From NCBI RefSeq assembly GCF_006715285.1, contig NZ_VFMX01000001.1, forward strand, positions 3,658,001 to 3,722,000: DNA of 64,000 nt, given 5' to 3'. Positions 1 to 7,577 of this stretch are shown here, in pieces. The stretch's first letter is position 1; every line of letters begins with the position of its first letter. The position numbers were made by a program, and so were the translations under genes. This stretch comes from Arthrobacter sp. SLBN-83. Its GTDB lineage: Bacteria > Actinomycetota > Actinomycetes > Actinomycetales > Micrococcaceae. Below the pieces are notes generated by a model that had not been told where the DNA came from, searched no databases, and saw only the letters and a list, made by a program, of their open reading frames with translations.

Positions 1-190
1 TCCACCCCAGCGCGGCACCGGCCAGGAAGGGCCACGCGGTCAGGAGAACCCCCAGGACGGGCTCCTCGCGGTGGTGGGCGTCCCGGCCTATCGCGGCGAA
101 CGCGAGAATCAACACGATGTCAGCTGCTGCCGCCGCCAGGACTACTTTTGCGGGAGCTGTCTTTGCCGGCTTCGTTTTCAACGAACTCAT
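1..190 (-). CDS. DUF3054 family membrane protein, N-terminal part (cut by window edge)
   Basis: The reading frame opens with ATG at 188-190 on the minus strand and stays open to the window edge, giving 63 residues. After a Lys/Ala-rich start there is a hydrophobic segment (VVLAAAAADIVLILAFAAIG), then a charged turn with GRDAHH, then a second hydrophobic segment containing TAWPFLAGAALGW. Two helices joined by an R-x-x-H turn and followed by a TAWPF motif is the pattern of DUF3054, small membrane proteins of unknown function common in actinobacteria. The family assignment is from memory of that motif. The C-terminus is not in the window. Confidence 0.7.
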   Translation of the reverse strand, partial: MSSLKTKPAKTAPAKVVLAAAAADIVLILAFAAIGRDAHHREEPVLGVLLTAWPFLAGAALGW

Positions 191-244
191 GGAATCGAGC
201 TTAGCCGCCGCTCCTGGGAGTATTCCCGCGCCCCGTAGCGGAGG

Positions 245-901
245 TCACTTGGCAGAGGCTTTCTGTCCGTAGCCCGTGTCGCAGGTGCCGTCGTGGATGA
301 CGCCGTGGCCGGAAGCCACCTGGTAGTTGTCCTTCGGGTTGAAGATGGCGGTACCCACTCCCGTGGCCTTTCGCGCACAGTTGCGCACAAAGGACTGTGA
401 TTCACCCTTGCCGCCGATCCACATGTCGATCCAGAGCGTTGCATCCCCGTATTTTTCGGCACCTGTGTGGCAGGGGCCTTCCTCCGGTTTGGGTCCGTCA
501 CCGCATGTGTCCTCCACGATGAAGTAGCGGCGGACGTCCGGCAGGTAAATCCGGGTGCCGGACGGAATGTCCAGGACATCCTGGCCGGTTTTCCGTGAAT
601 GCCCGACGGCGATGGTCACCGGATCGGTGTACGTCCCGGTTCCCCCGGCTTCTTTGTGGAGCACAGGATGGCTGATCACCGTGGATCCGGGAGGCGTGTT
701 GTCGAACCAAGTGTAGGCGGTGACGAAGACATCCGTCCTGATTGACTCGTCCCCGCCATGGGAAGGGCTGTCCGTGCATGCGCTGGCCGCGAGCGCAATG
801 CAGCAGGCAGCTGCCGCGGCCAATGGAAGCCTTCCCAGCCGCCCGTTCCCGTTACCCCTTGAGACCTGGTTTCCCGGGTTGTTCCCCGCCCGCGGCATCA
901 T
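245..901 (-). CDS. Putative secreted lipoprotein with double-psi beta-barrel-like domain
   Basis: About 218 residues. A basic N-terminus and Ala-rich hydrophobic stretch end at a lipobox-like AASAC, so the protein is probably lipid-anchored outside the membrane. The mature part starts VFVTAYTWFDNTPPGS and contains SGTRIYLPDVRRYFIVEDTCGDG and an ATLWIDMWIG segment. This resembles 3D/RlpA-like double-psi barrels found in cell-wall-acting proteins, but no catalytic site can be assigned with certainty. It is the last gene of a three-gene unit and starts just after the chitinase-like gene stops. The start is uncertain: ATG at 901, ATG at 898 or TTG at 907, and none has a clear ribosome site, which suggests translational coupling. 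Confidence 0.75.
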   Translation of the reverse strand: MMPRAGNNPGNQVSRGNGNGRLGRLPLAAAAACCIALAASACTDSPSHGGDESIRTDVFVTAYTWFDNTPPGSTVISHPVLHKEAGGTGTYTDPVTIAVGHSRKTGQDVLDIPSGTRIYLPDVRRYFIVEDTCGDGPKPEEGPCHTGAEKYGDATLWIDMWIGGKGESQSFVRNCARKATGVGTAIFNPKDNYQVASGHGVIHDGTCDTGYGQKASAK

Positions 902-903
902 GA

Positions 904-1980
904 TCAACTGTTACCCGTAAAGCCATTGCTGAGGATCCTGGCGAAGTCGCCGGCGTCCTGGTCGATGCCGCTGCAGGAACTGGACGGCCGCTGGTCTTCC
1001 TCCACCCCTGCATGACACGTCGCGTCCCTGGTGAGGGACCAAAAGGAAATGCGGCCCAGGTTCCGGTCGCGGGCGAAGCTGTTCATTCCGGCGGCATCCT
1101 GCAGCGTGAACACATTGGCCTCGGTATCGTTCTCTCCAATCATGGGAGTGAGCCCGATGTTCCTCCACATCTTCCCGGCTTCTTTGGGCATGCCGGCATT
1201 GGAGTACAACTCCTCCAGGTCCCGATAAGTGGCCTCCGCGGCAAGCTCCGAGGCCGTGAGGATGCTTTCGCCGTTCCGGAGCTGGCCGAAATTCATCGTC
1301 ATGATGTTGACTCCGGCCAAATCAACTCCGGCAGTGAGCATAGCCTCCACGCTGTTCTTTCCGGCGCTGTCGAGTCCGTCCCTTGTGACAGGCAACGTGA
1401 GCCAGACCCGAAGGGGATGTCCCGGTGGCCTGTCCGCCTGGAGCTTGGCGAAAGCCTGTGCCCTGAGCCTGGCCTTTCCGGAGCCGGCTGCCTGTCCCTC
1501 CACGTCCAGATCCACAACGTCCAGGGAGTACCGGGCGATAACAGCTTGGTAGGCATCTGCAAGAGCACCGACGTCCTGGCACCCTGCGGCCAATTCCTGC
1601 CCGCGCTGGCCGCCGAAGGAGGCGGCGACGTCGTTGCCTTCGGCACGGAAGTTCCGGATCTTTGCGTCGAGCTGCAAATTTGTCCCCGCCTCTTCCAGGC
1701 CCAGCGTTCCACCCCAAGTCGGAGTGCACGGCTCTGCCGGGTCTGCAGTAATGAAGGCAAGCACGGTCGTAGTCCTTCCTCCAGCGCCGTTTGCCAGTTC
1801 GGGACCTTGGGGGAGTGAGACGTCGAGGTACCCTCCGAACCATCCAGGGTTCGTGTTTGCCGGCGTGATTCCGCTGCCCGGCCCTGCCCCCTCCGTCGGC
1901 CCACCGCTGCAGCCGGCGAAGGTCAGGGTGGCGCAAAGAAGGACCGTGATCCAGAAGCCGGCATGTCGCGAGTTCCTCAT
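904..1980 (-). CDS. Glycoside hydrolase family 18 (chitinase-like) lipoprotein
   Basis: A protein of 358 residues. The signal peptide ends at LTFAGC (Cys24), an imperfect lipobox, implying a membrane-anchored extracellular enzyme. The core has the GH18 signature DVVDLDVEG, where Glu161 is the expected catalytic acid, and later the strand segment GVNIMTMNFG, typical of bacterial chitinase TIM barrels. GH18 enzymes cleave beta-1,4-N-acetylglucosamine polymers. The ATG at 1978-1980 overlaps the stop of the upstream polysaccharide synthase by ATGA, so the two are co-translated. A longer upstream extension in this frame lies inside the neighbouring gene and was rejected. The context suggests it trims or releases the polymer made by the upstream enzyme. 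Confidence 0.88.
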   Translation of the reverse strand: MRNSRHAGFWITVLLCATLTFAGCSGGPTEGAGPGSGITPANTNPGWFGGYLDVSLPQGPELANGAGGRTTTVLAFITADPAEPCTPTWGGTLGLEEAGTNLQLDAKIRNFRAEGNDVAASFGGQRGQELAAGCQDVGALADAYQAVIARYSLDVVDLDVEGQAAGSGKARLRAQAFAKLQADRPPGHPLRVWLTLPVTRDGLDSAGKNSVEAMLTAGVDLAGVNIMTMNFGQLRNGESILTASELAAEATYRDLEELYSNAGMPKEAGKMWRNIGLTPMIGENDTEANVFTLQDAAGMNSFARDRNLGRISFWSLTRDATCHAGVEEDQRPSSSCSGIDQDAGDFARILSNGFTGNS

Positions 1981-4319
1981 CCGGGGCTCCCCCCTGCGGA
2001 GGTCTGGGGCAGGGGCAGTCGGTCTGCCGGGGAGGACGGCAGCGTTGCGCTGTTGGTCCGCTGGGGCTTGTACCAGCCAACGGCGGATCCCCTCAGTGCA
2101 CGGATGGCTGAACCGAAGACCACGTAGGCCCGCAGGGGTTCGTAGATGATCCGGTAGAAGGGCACGATGAGCAGATGCAGTGGACTTTCGTGGACCATCA
2201 GGACGGCCACCACGGAGATGACCATATGCGTCGTCGTTACGAAGGCGGCAAACAGGGCGATGGCCTGCCATTCACCCCGTGAGAGGCTTAGGACCGCCAC
2301 GCCAACAGCCAGCGGCATGAAGACCAGCGGGACCAGGACCGAGATCAAGGCGTAGGGCATGGTCAGCATGCCCAGAGCGCCGAACTTGGGGTTGAACAGC
2401 ATGGAGCGGTGCTTGTAGAGCGTCTGGATGTTGCCGTAAGTCCATCTCAGGCGCTGCTTGAACAAGCCCCTGAGCGTCAGCGGGGCCTCTGTCCAGGCCA
2501 CGGCTTCGTTCTCCTGGACGATGCTGTAGCCCAGTTGCTGCAGGGAGAGTGTGAGATCAGCGTCTTCGGCGAGGGTTGTGGCCGGGTACCCTCCCGCTTT
2601 GACCAATGCCTCCTTGCGCCATCCCGCGCAGGCGCCCGGGACAATGGAGATGGCTCCCATGAGACCTTCTGCCATTCGGGTAACACAGATGCCCGACAGG
2701 TATTCCAGGCTTTGCCAGCAGGCGACCAGGTTGCGCCGGTTTCCCACCTTCACGTGCCCGGCGACTGCGCCTACTTCCTTTTCTCCCCGTGGAACCATGA
2801 AGTGGCGGGCCAGCATCCTGATGGTTTGGGGTTCGAACAGGGTGTCACCATCCAGGGTCACGATGATTTGCCCGTGCGACTCGGAAATGCCGTAATTGCT
2901 TGCCGCGGGTTTGCCGCTGTTGGGCTGACTGTAAACGCGCAGCTGCGGCCAACTGTGGGCGTAATCGTTCAGGACGGCGAGTGTGCCATCCGTGGACCCG
3001 TCATTGACCGCAACCACTTCGAAGCGCGGGTAATCGCTGGCCCTGAGGGCGTCGAGTGTCTTGGTGACCACCGGCTCCTCGTTGAAGACCGGCAGAATCA
3101 CGCTGACGAACGGCCAGTCCTTGGCGTGGGGAAGGTTCCACTTCCGTCTCTTCTGCCGCGCATTGTTGACGAGGGCAAGGACAACGAACAGGAACGTCAG
3201 GATGGTCAGTGAGCCGACCCCGAACCAGAACAGCCAGTTCATCACAACGTTTGGAGTAACCAGGTATGCGGTGAGGGCTCCAAGCGTCAGGTCGTCCTGG
3301 ATACCTGCAGTGACGCTGCGCTGGGGGACGAATCCGGCCGGCAGCATGGGCTCCAGGGTGGTGAACCGATAGCCCTGGGCTTTTGCTTCGGGGATGAACT
3401 TTTTAAGCATCTGGATGGTCGCCGTCCGGTCCCCACCACCGTCGTGCACCAGCATGACGTGGCCCAGGCCATCCAGGTCCGGGGGAGGGATCGGGGTACC
3501 CGGGGAGTACTCCCAGTCCCGGGTATCCAGGTCCATATTGACGTGGAGGTAGCCCAGCTGCTGTGCCTGGAGCAGGGCAAGGGTGTTGTTTTCCGGATTA
3601 CCCGTTGGAATCCTGAACAACCGTGAGGCGTAGTTGTCCGCGGCCCGCATCACCCGGTCCTCACCGATAATCTCCTGCCTGTTGTAGGCATCATCGTGCG
3701 CCCAAAAGTCAATGTGGCTCATGGTGTGGTTGCCCACCATGTGGCCTTCGCGGACCATCCGGCGGAAGATATCCGGGTTTTCCACGACATTTTCACCTAC
3801 CGCAAAAAAGGTGGCAGGGACTCCTTCCCGTGACAGCAGGTCCAGGATTTGGGGCGTAAAGCGCGGGTCGGGCCCGTCATCGAAGGTCAGCATCAGGGTA
3901 TGGTCCGGCGGGAGTCCATACGCCTCCACTGCATACGGTTTGTCACCTATGGCAGCGGCTTCCTCCGCTGTTGCCTCCCGCCACACCTGGTTACTGAAGG
4001 GGTCCTTCAGCAAATCGATGCCGTCCCGCCTTTCCACGAGGTCTATACGGTGGAAGATTTCGTTGCCTTGCTCATATCCAACGCGGGGGATATCCGTCAC
4101 GTCCTGCTGCGCAAGGAGCCGGCGCGGATAGTCGGGGGATTGATTCATCGAGCCCTGCTGCAGGGGGGCGGTCGCGGCGGGGAGCACCGCGCCGAGCACC
4201 AGGACGATGGTTAGCCCCGCTGCCAGCAGGACGTTTAAAAGGCGGGGCCAGCGGGTTCCGCTGGCGTCGAAGAAGACAGGTGGCTGGACGGCTGGTAAGT
4301 GGGGGGAGAGGTTTGTCAT
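1977..4319 (-). CDS. Bifunctional polysaccharide deacetylase / family 2 glycosyltransferase membrane protein
   Basis: A 780-residue fusion. After an N-terminal membrane segment (about 27-49) comes a NodB-type deacetylase domain (about 140-325) with TFDDG at 145-149, the metal-binding His198 and His202 in NHTMSH, and VHDGGG near 291. A second membrane segment (about 355-385) leads to a processive GT2 domain (about 404-640) with VSVILPVFNEE, Asp490-Gly-Asp492, EDAD (585-588) and QRLRW (622-626), followed by several membrane helices. The arrangement matches chitin/PNAG-type synthases fused to their own N-deacetylase. The likely product is a partly deacetylated beta-linked N-acetylglucosamine polymer exported across the membrane; the linkage is inferred. 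It heads an operon with a chitinase-like and a lipoprotein gene. Confidence 0.92.
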   Translation of the reverse strand: MTNLSPHLPAVQPPVFFDASGTRWPRLLNVLLAAGLTIVLVLGAVLPAATAPLQQGSMNQSPDYPRRLLAQQDVTDIPRVGYEQGNEIFHRIDLVERRDGIDLLKDPFSNQVWREATAEEAAAIGDKPYAVEAYGLPPDHTLMLTFDDGPDPRFTPQILDLLSREGVPATFFAVGENVVENPDIFRRMVREGHMVGNHTMSHIDFWAHDDAYNRQEIIGEDRVMRAADNYASRLFRIPTGNPENNTLALLQAQQLGYLHVNMDLDTRDWEYSPGTPIPPPDLDGLGHVMLVHDGGGDRTATIQMLKKFIPEAKAQGYRFTTLEPMLPAGFVPQRSVTAGIQDDLTLGALTAYLVTPNVVMNWLFWFGVGSLTILTFLFVVLALVNNARQKRRKWNLPHAKDWPFVSVILPVFNEEPVVTKTLDALRASDYPRFEVVAVNDGSTDGTLAVLNDYAHSWPQLRVYSQPNSGKPAASNYGISESHGQIIVTLDGDTLFEPQTIRMLARHFMVPRGEKEVGAVAGHVKVGNRRNLVACWQSLEYLSGICVTRMAEGLMGAISIVPGACAGWRKEALVKAGGYPATTLAEDADLTLSLQQLGYSIVQENEAVAWTEAPLTLRGLFKQRLRWTYGNIQTLYKHRSMLFNPKFGALGMLTMPYALISVLVPLVFMPLAVGVAVLSLSRGEWQAIALFAAFVTTTHMVISVVAVLMVHESPLHLLIVPFYRIIYEPLRAYVVFGSAIRALRGSAVGWYKPQRTNSATLPSSPADRLPLPQTSAGGSPG

Positions 4320-4417
4320 CGGAGCCCCTGCCTGGAAACCTGCAAAGCGTCATCGATTGCGCCCGAAAGGGGCTGGTCGCCTGCTCCTCGAGCTGCTGCA
4401 AGGATCCGGTGGTGCAC

Positions 4418-4435
4418 GCCTGCCGTTGGGCAGGC
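4418..4435 (-). promoter_or_regulatory. Hairpin in the leader of the polysaccharide operon
   Basis: A perfect 7-base-pair inverted repeat (GCCTGCC / GGCAGGC) with a four-base loop lies about 100 bases upstream of the synthase start. The rest of the 300-base gap (4320-4619) shows no gene. It has one AT-richer stretch around 4530-4555 that could hold the promoter. The hairpin may be a leader structure, but no known riboswitch class was recognised. Confidence 0.3.
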
Positions 4436-4619
4436 AAAACCGGCTTGACCAGCGACGACAGCCGCATGGGCCGCCGTCCTGGCTACGACGATAGGTTTGG
4501 GGGCTCAGCGCAAACACGCGTAAGGGGTACCTGAATGATTTATTAGGTGTTACCTACCTACGGCAGGGGAGGCACCCCCTGGTCCCAGCCGGAAAGACCC
4601 GGGGGAGTCAGCACAGGGC

Positions 4620-4901
4620 CTACTGCGCCGCTGCCTGCCGGGGTGCACAGCGGTGCACAAGCCAGCTTGCCTCCCAGCGCAGGTGGTATCCGCCGTCTCC
4701 GTCCCATTCGACGAGGACGTCGGTTACGGTATACGCGACTGCAGTTGCCGGGAGGGACCGAACCCTGACGGGCGCGGGGTGCAGGAGGATGATGGGTCTG
4801 CCTGGTGCCTGCTGCAGCGCATCCTCCCGCATTCGGGAACGGCATCCCTGGCAGGTGCCGGCGGAATGGGTGCACGCTTGCGGGCGGAGGAGTTCCTGCA
4901 T
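4620..4901 (-). CDS. Hypothetical small protein with N-terminal cysteine cluster
   Basis: A 93-residue reading frame from ATG at 4899-4901. The N-terminal third holds a Cys/His cluster (ACTHSAGTCQGC) that could bind metal, and the C-terminal part reads as a compact beta-rich domain (TVTDVLVEWDGDGG, then LRWEASWLVH). Third codon positions are GC-rich, as in neighbouring real genes, which supports coding. No family was recognised. Other overlapping frames in this stretch give only low-complexity Arg/Pro/Gly-rich products and were rejected. A start at 4958 is possible. Confidence 0.5.
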   Translation of the reverse strand: MQELLRPQACTHSAGTCQGCRSRMREDALQQAPGRPIILLHPAPVRVRSLPATAVAYTVTDVLVEWDGDGGYHLRWEASWLVHRCAPRQAAAQ

Positions 4902-5169
4902 GGGACGTCCTAGGGAATGAAAGGAGTACCGGGGCGCCGTCGCCGTCTGCATGAACAAGAAAGTGGTCCGGGGACCGCTTCATCGCGCCCGCGGCTGGCC
5001 CGGCCGGCCTGCCGCCATGTCCAAAAGGTTAGGACGCCCGGCCGCAGCGCGCATGGGTGGGAGCTACCCAACTTCCGTGCCGGACTCCCCGTTTTGGCCC
5101 GCCTAGAGGATAGGGATGCAGTAGGGTCGCAGCAGGAATCGAGGTCGGCCCAGCCCTACTGGAGGCACT

Positions 5170-5319
5170 GTGAACAAAGCCTTGTGGATATGCAGCCTGG
5201 TTGGCGCGGCCCTGGGGATAAGCCTTGGGCTGGCGTTGTTCCAATCACCATTCTGGGGTTTTGCACTGGGGCTGGGACTGGGAGCCGTGGTGGGGGCCTC
5301 CATACAACGGCGTCACTGA
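5170..5319 (+). CDS. Small hydrophobic membrane protein (49 aa)
   Basis: GTG at 5170-5172 sits four bases after a GGAGG ribosome site (5161-5165). The product has a short basic start (VNKALW), two Gly-rich hydrophobic stretches (LVGAALGISLGLALF and FALGLGLGAVVGA), and a basic end (QRRH). This is a helical-hairpin membrane protein with glycine-zipper character. Similar short ORFs are common in Arthrobacter and have no known function. Support is the ribosome site plus the coherent membrane topology. Confidence 0.6.
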   Translation: MNKALWICSLVGAALGISLGLALFQSPFWGFALGLGLGAVVGASIQRRH

Positions 5320-5375
5320 GCAGGACTGGCAGTCCTCATCAGCACTACTGGCGACGATGATTATTCGGTTTGGAA

Positions 5376-5654
5376 CTATTCCGTAGTACCACTCGACGGG
5401 AAGCGTTCTGGATGCTTAGGATCTCGCCCTTTTTCGCGCCAGTACTCATCGCGCTGCCATAGCGAGAACCTGGTTACTTGGACGCAGAGTATGACAACGG
5501 CGATGCTGAAGAGGATTGTCCGAATCCAGAGCCAGGGCTCTGAATCGACACCGGCGAGGCTTAAGACGCTGGAGATCAGCATGAGGAGCGTTACTGGAAG
5601 GAACCAGCGGAGGATACGTTGAAGCCTCTTTTGCACTTCTTCCTTTGTGGCCAC
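5376..5654 (-). CDS. Small membrane protein of unknown function
   Basis: A 92-residue protein. GTG at 5652-5654 was chosen because GGAGG lies four bases upstream; an ATG at 5717 has no such site. After a charged start (VATKEEVQKRLQRILRW) there are two membrane helices (FLPVTLLMLISSVLSLAGV and LFSIAVVILCVQVTRF), then a charged cytosolic tail (DEYWREKGRDPKHPERF). No family was recognised. Base composition looks somewhat AT-richer than the core genes, and the gene lies next to the recombinase module, so it may belong to the same accessory segment. Confidence 0.65.
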   Translation of the reverse strand: MATKEEVQKRLQRILRWFLPVTLLMLISSVLSLAGVDSEPWLWIRTILFSIAVVILCVQVTRFSLWQRDEYWREKGRDPKHPERFPSSGTTE

Positions 5655-5754
5655 CGTGCCTCCATTAGTCGGGCCCCATCCATCGCAGTCAATCCAGAAT
5701 CTCCAGAGCGTAACCATGATCGATTCCGATGGTGTCAGTCATTATCCGCGTGGC

Positions 5755-7251
5755 CTAGATTCTTGGATAGCGGGACCACTGCCCGGCGGCGGCAGCTGCG
5801 TATTTTTGGGTGACTTGATAGCTGTATCCGATCATCTCAGCGACGAGAGGAGCGGGCACTTCCTTGACGAGGGCGCGGAGTGATGCGTTGCGTGCACCCA
5901 TCAGGTTTATGCCGTTTTCCCGGAGCCGTGCCATGAGGGTGTTGGGATGGATGTGCTGGCCAGCGCGGTAGCCCGGGAAGAGCCATGTGCTTCCGGAAGT
6001 GCTTCCCGTGCGCATGTTGGGGCGGGAGGCAAGGTGCTGTTTGACCAGGGCGGCGAACGGTTCAGGTACCGGCGCTGGGTCACCTTCGCCGAGTGACAGG
6101 TGCAGGCCCTCGGGCGTGAGGATCACACTGGTGCTTTTCATCGCGGCGATCTTCACTGTTGGCTGGGCGTAGAGCAGCAGGAGAATTGCGGCGACCCGGT
6201 AGGACAGCGTGTCGACATCGTCCGTGAGACATGCCTTGAGCATGGCGAGCCGCTGGTCCTGCGTGAGCAGCGGCACGGTCTTGGCCTGCCGGAAGCCGAT
6301 GGTGACGTTAACACAGGTCCGGTTCTTCACCGCCCAGACGAAGAAGGTTCTGATGGCGTGCCTGGTGGTTGGGCCGTCGGCCAGCCATGCATCTACGTCA
6401 GCCTGGACGCAGGACGTGGCAGTCCGACCGTGGGTGAGTTTGAGCCAGCTGAGGAACTTGGCGGTTTCGGTGATCTCCTGCTTGGCGCTGTGCACAGGAC
6501 CTTGGGTGGGCTTCCCGTCTAGAGAGAGGCCTCTGATGCGTCGCAGGTGGTGCCAGCGGGCAAAGGACTCGATGGGTCGCCGAACCTCGGGATCATCAAC
6601 CCCATCGAGCTTGCTGGCTAGCCACCGCTCAAAGAGGGCGAGGTAGTGATCCCGCCCGGGCAGTAGGTTGTGGTGGACGAGCAGGCTGCGCAGGTGCTCC
6701 ACCCGTAGGCCGTTGGGTTCCCTGTCCAGCGCCTCGTGACTGAATGGTATGTCTCCGGTGGCAAGTCGTTCGAGCAGTTCGCCGACACCGGGTTTGCGGA
6801 GCCAGGTGAGGATGCTTTCGGGGCGCTGGGCTGCGCAGAGCGCGGCGAGCAGTTTTGCTGCCGTCGTTTCCGTGCCCTGGGACTCGTCGACGTGCATCAG
6901 CGCTGTGAGGTCGTTCCGCAGTGAGCAGCGGGCACAGGTGTTGTGACGGTAGTGCTCAGTTTCCGTGCCGCACCCCCAGCAGTGGTAGTCCTGGGTGATG
7001 CCTGCGCAGTCGACGCAGATCGGCTGATCCCCGTGGGTAGCTGACCGGCCTGGGAGCATGCGCTCTGTCCTGCAGCCGGGGCAGGTGCCGTGGGTGCGCA
7101 TGGCAATCGTGAAGCAGGTCCCGCAGATCCGGCCTTCCGGCCAGCTGGCACGGTGCTTACCGGCTGACCGTGAGCACCTGTCACAGGTGAAGATCCCGGT
7201 GGTGCGGGGCCGACCCCGAACGGCCAGCCGGGGGCTGATCTCAGCCGTCAT
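5755..7251 (-). CDS. Zinc-ribbon protein with degenerate tyrosine-recombinase-like C-terminal domain
   Basis: A 498-residue protein. The N-terminal 110 residues hold six CxxC pairs (Cys23/26, 43/46, 57/60, 79/82, 91/94, 106/109), enough for about three zinc ribbons. The rest resembles an XerD-type recombinase: an alpha-helical SAM-like domain around 255-310 and a catalytic-like domain from about 330. The usual active-site residues look changed: Lys367 where the first Arg is expected, ASLR (456-459) in place of HxxR, and GY (475-476) in place of GH. Tyr484 could be the nucleophile position. It is therefore more likely an accessory or DNA-binding partner than an active recombinase. Its ATG lies inside the end of the upstream HTH gene (11-base overlap), so the genes are co-translated. 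Confidence 0.7.
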   Translation of the reverse strand: MTAEISPRLAVRGRPRTTGIFTCDRCSRSAGKHRASWPEGRICGTCFTIAMRTHGTCPGCRTERMLPGRSATHGDQPICVDCAGITQDYHCWGCGTETEHYRHNTCARCSLRNDLTALMHVDESQGTETTAAKLLAALCAAQRPESILTWLRKPGVGELLERLATGDIPFSHEALDREPNGLRVEHLRSLLVHHNLLPGRDHYLALFERWLASKLDGVDDPEVRRPIESFARWHHLRRIRGLSLDGKPTQGPVHSAKQEITETAKFLSWLKLTHGRTATSCVQADVDAWLADGPTTRHAIRTFFVWAVKNRTCVNVTIGFRQAKTVPLLTQDQRLAMLKACLTDDVDTLSYRVAAILLLLYAQPTVKIAAMKSTSVILTPEGLHLSLGEGDPAPVPEPFAALVKQHLASRPNMRTGSTSGSTWLFPGYRAGQHIHPNTLMARLRENGINLMGARNASLRALVKEVPAPLVAEMIGYSYQVTQKYAAAAAGQWSRYPRI

Positions 7252-7573
7252 CGCGGATTACCCTCGCGCGTTTGGGCCGGATGGTCTTGTTCAGGTCCAC
7301 GACATTCGCGTCTGAGGCTACTTTGCGGACCTTGGCATCCGTTGCCGTGACGGTGACCAGGTCTTCGGGTCCGCAGGAGAAGATGTCGCAGAGCGCAGCG
7401 ATCATCATGAGGGAGACGCGCTCCGGGCGTTGGGTGACGAGCCGGTATACCTGGGAGGCGGAGAGTTCGATGCCGCGTTCCTTGAGCAAGGGACTGAGGT
7501 CTGTGCTGTTGTGCATTCCCCGGGCCGCCATAAGTTCTGCAAGCCGCCAGCGGTAGTCGATCTCTCGTTTCAT
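7241..7573 (-). CDS. Small XRE-type helix-turn-helix protein
   Basis: A 110-residue protein starting at ATG 7571-7573, four bases after the integrase stop. Residues 10-75 read as an XRE/Cro-type HTH fold: RWRLAELMAARGM, then the recognition helix region ELSASQVYRLVTQRPERV, then MMIAALCDIFSCGPEDLV, a sequence common to small Cro-like regulators. The C-terminal tail is basic (KTIRPKRARVIRDDG) and overlaps the start of the next gene. It is probably a regulator or architectural protein of the recombinase module; the palindromes upstream of the integrase are candidate targets (inference). Confidence 0.8.
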   Translation of the reverse strand: MKREIDYRWRLAELMAARGMHNSTDLSPLLKERGIELSASQVYRLVTQRPERVSLMMIAALCDIFSCGPEDLVTVTATDAKVRKVASDANVVDLNKTIRPKRARVIRDDG

Positions 7574-7577
7574 GCGT

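Noticed and set aside
4320..4619. A known riboswitch class (c-di-GMP, ydaO) before the polysaccharide operon
   Set aside because: Looked for because of the pathway, but the conserved cores were not found; only a plain hairpin is visible.
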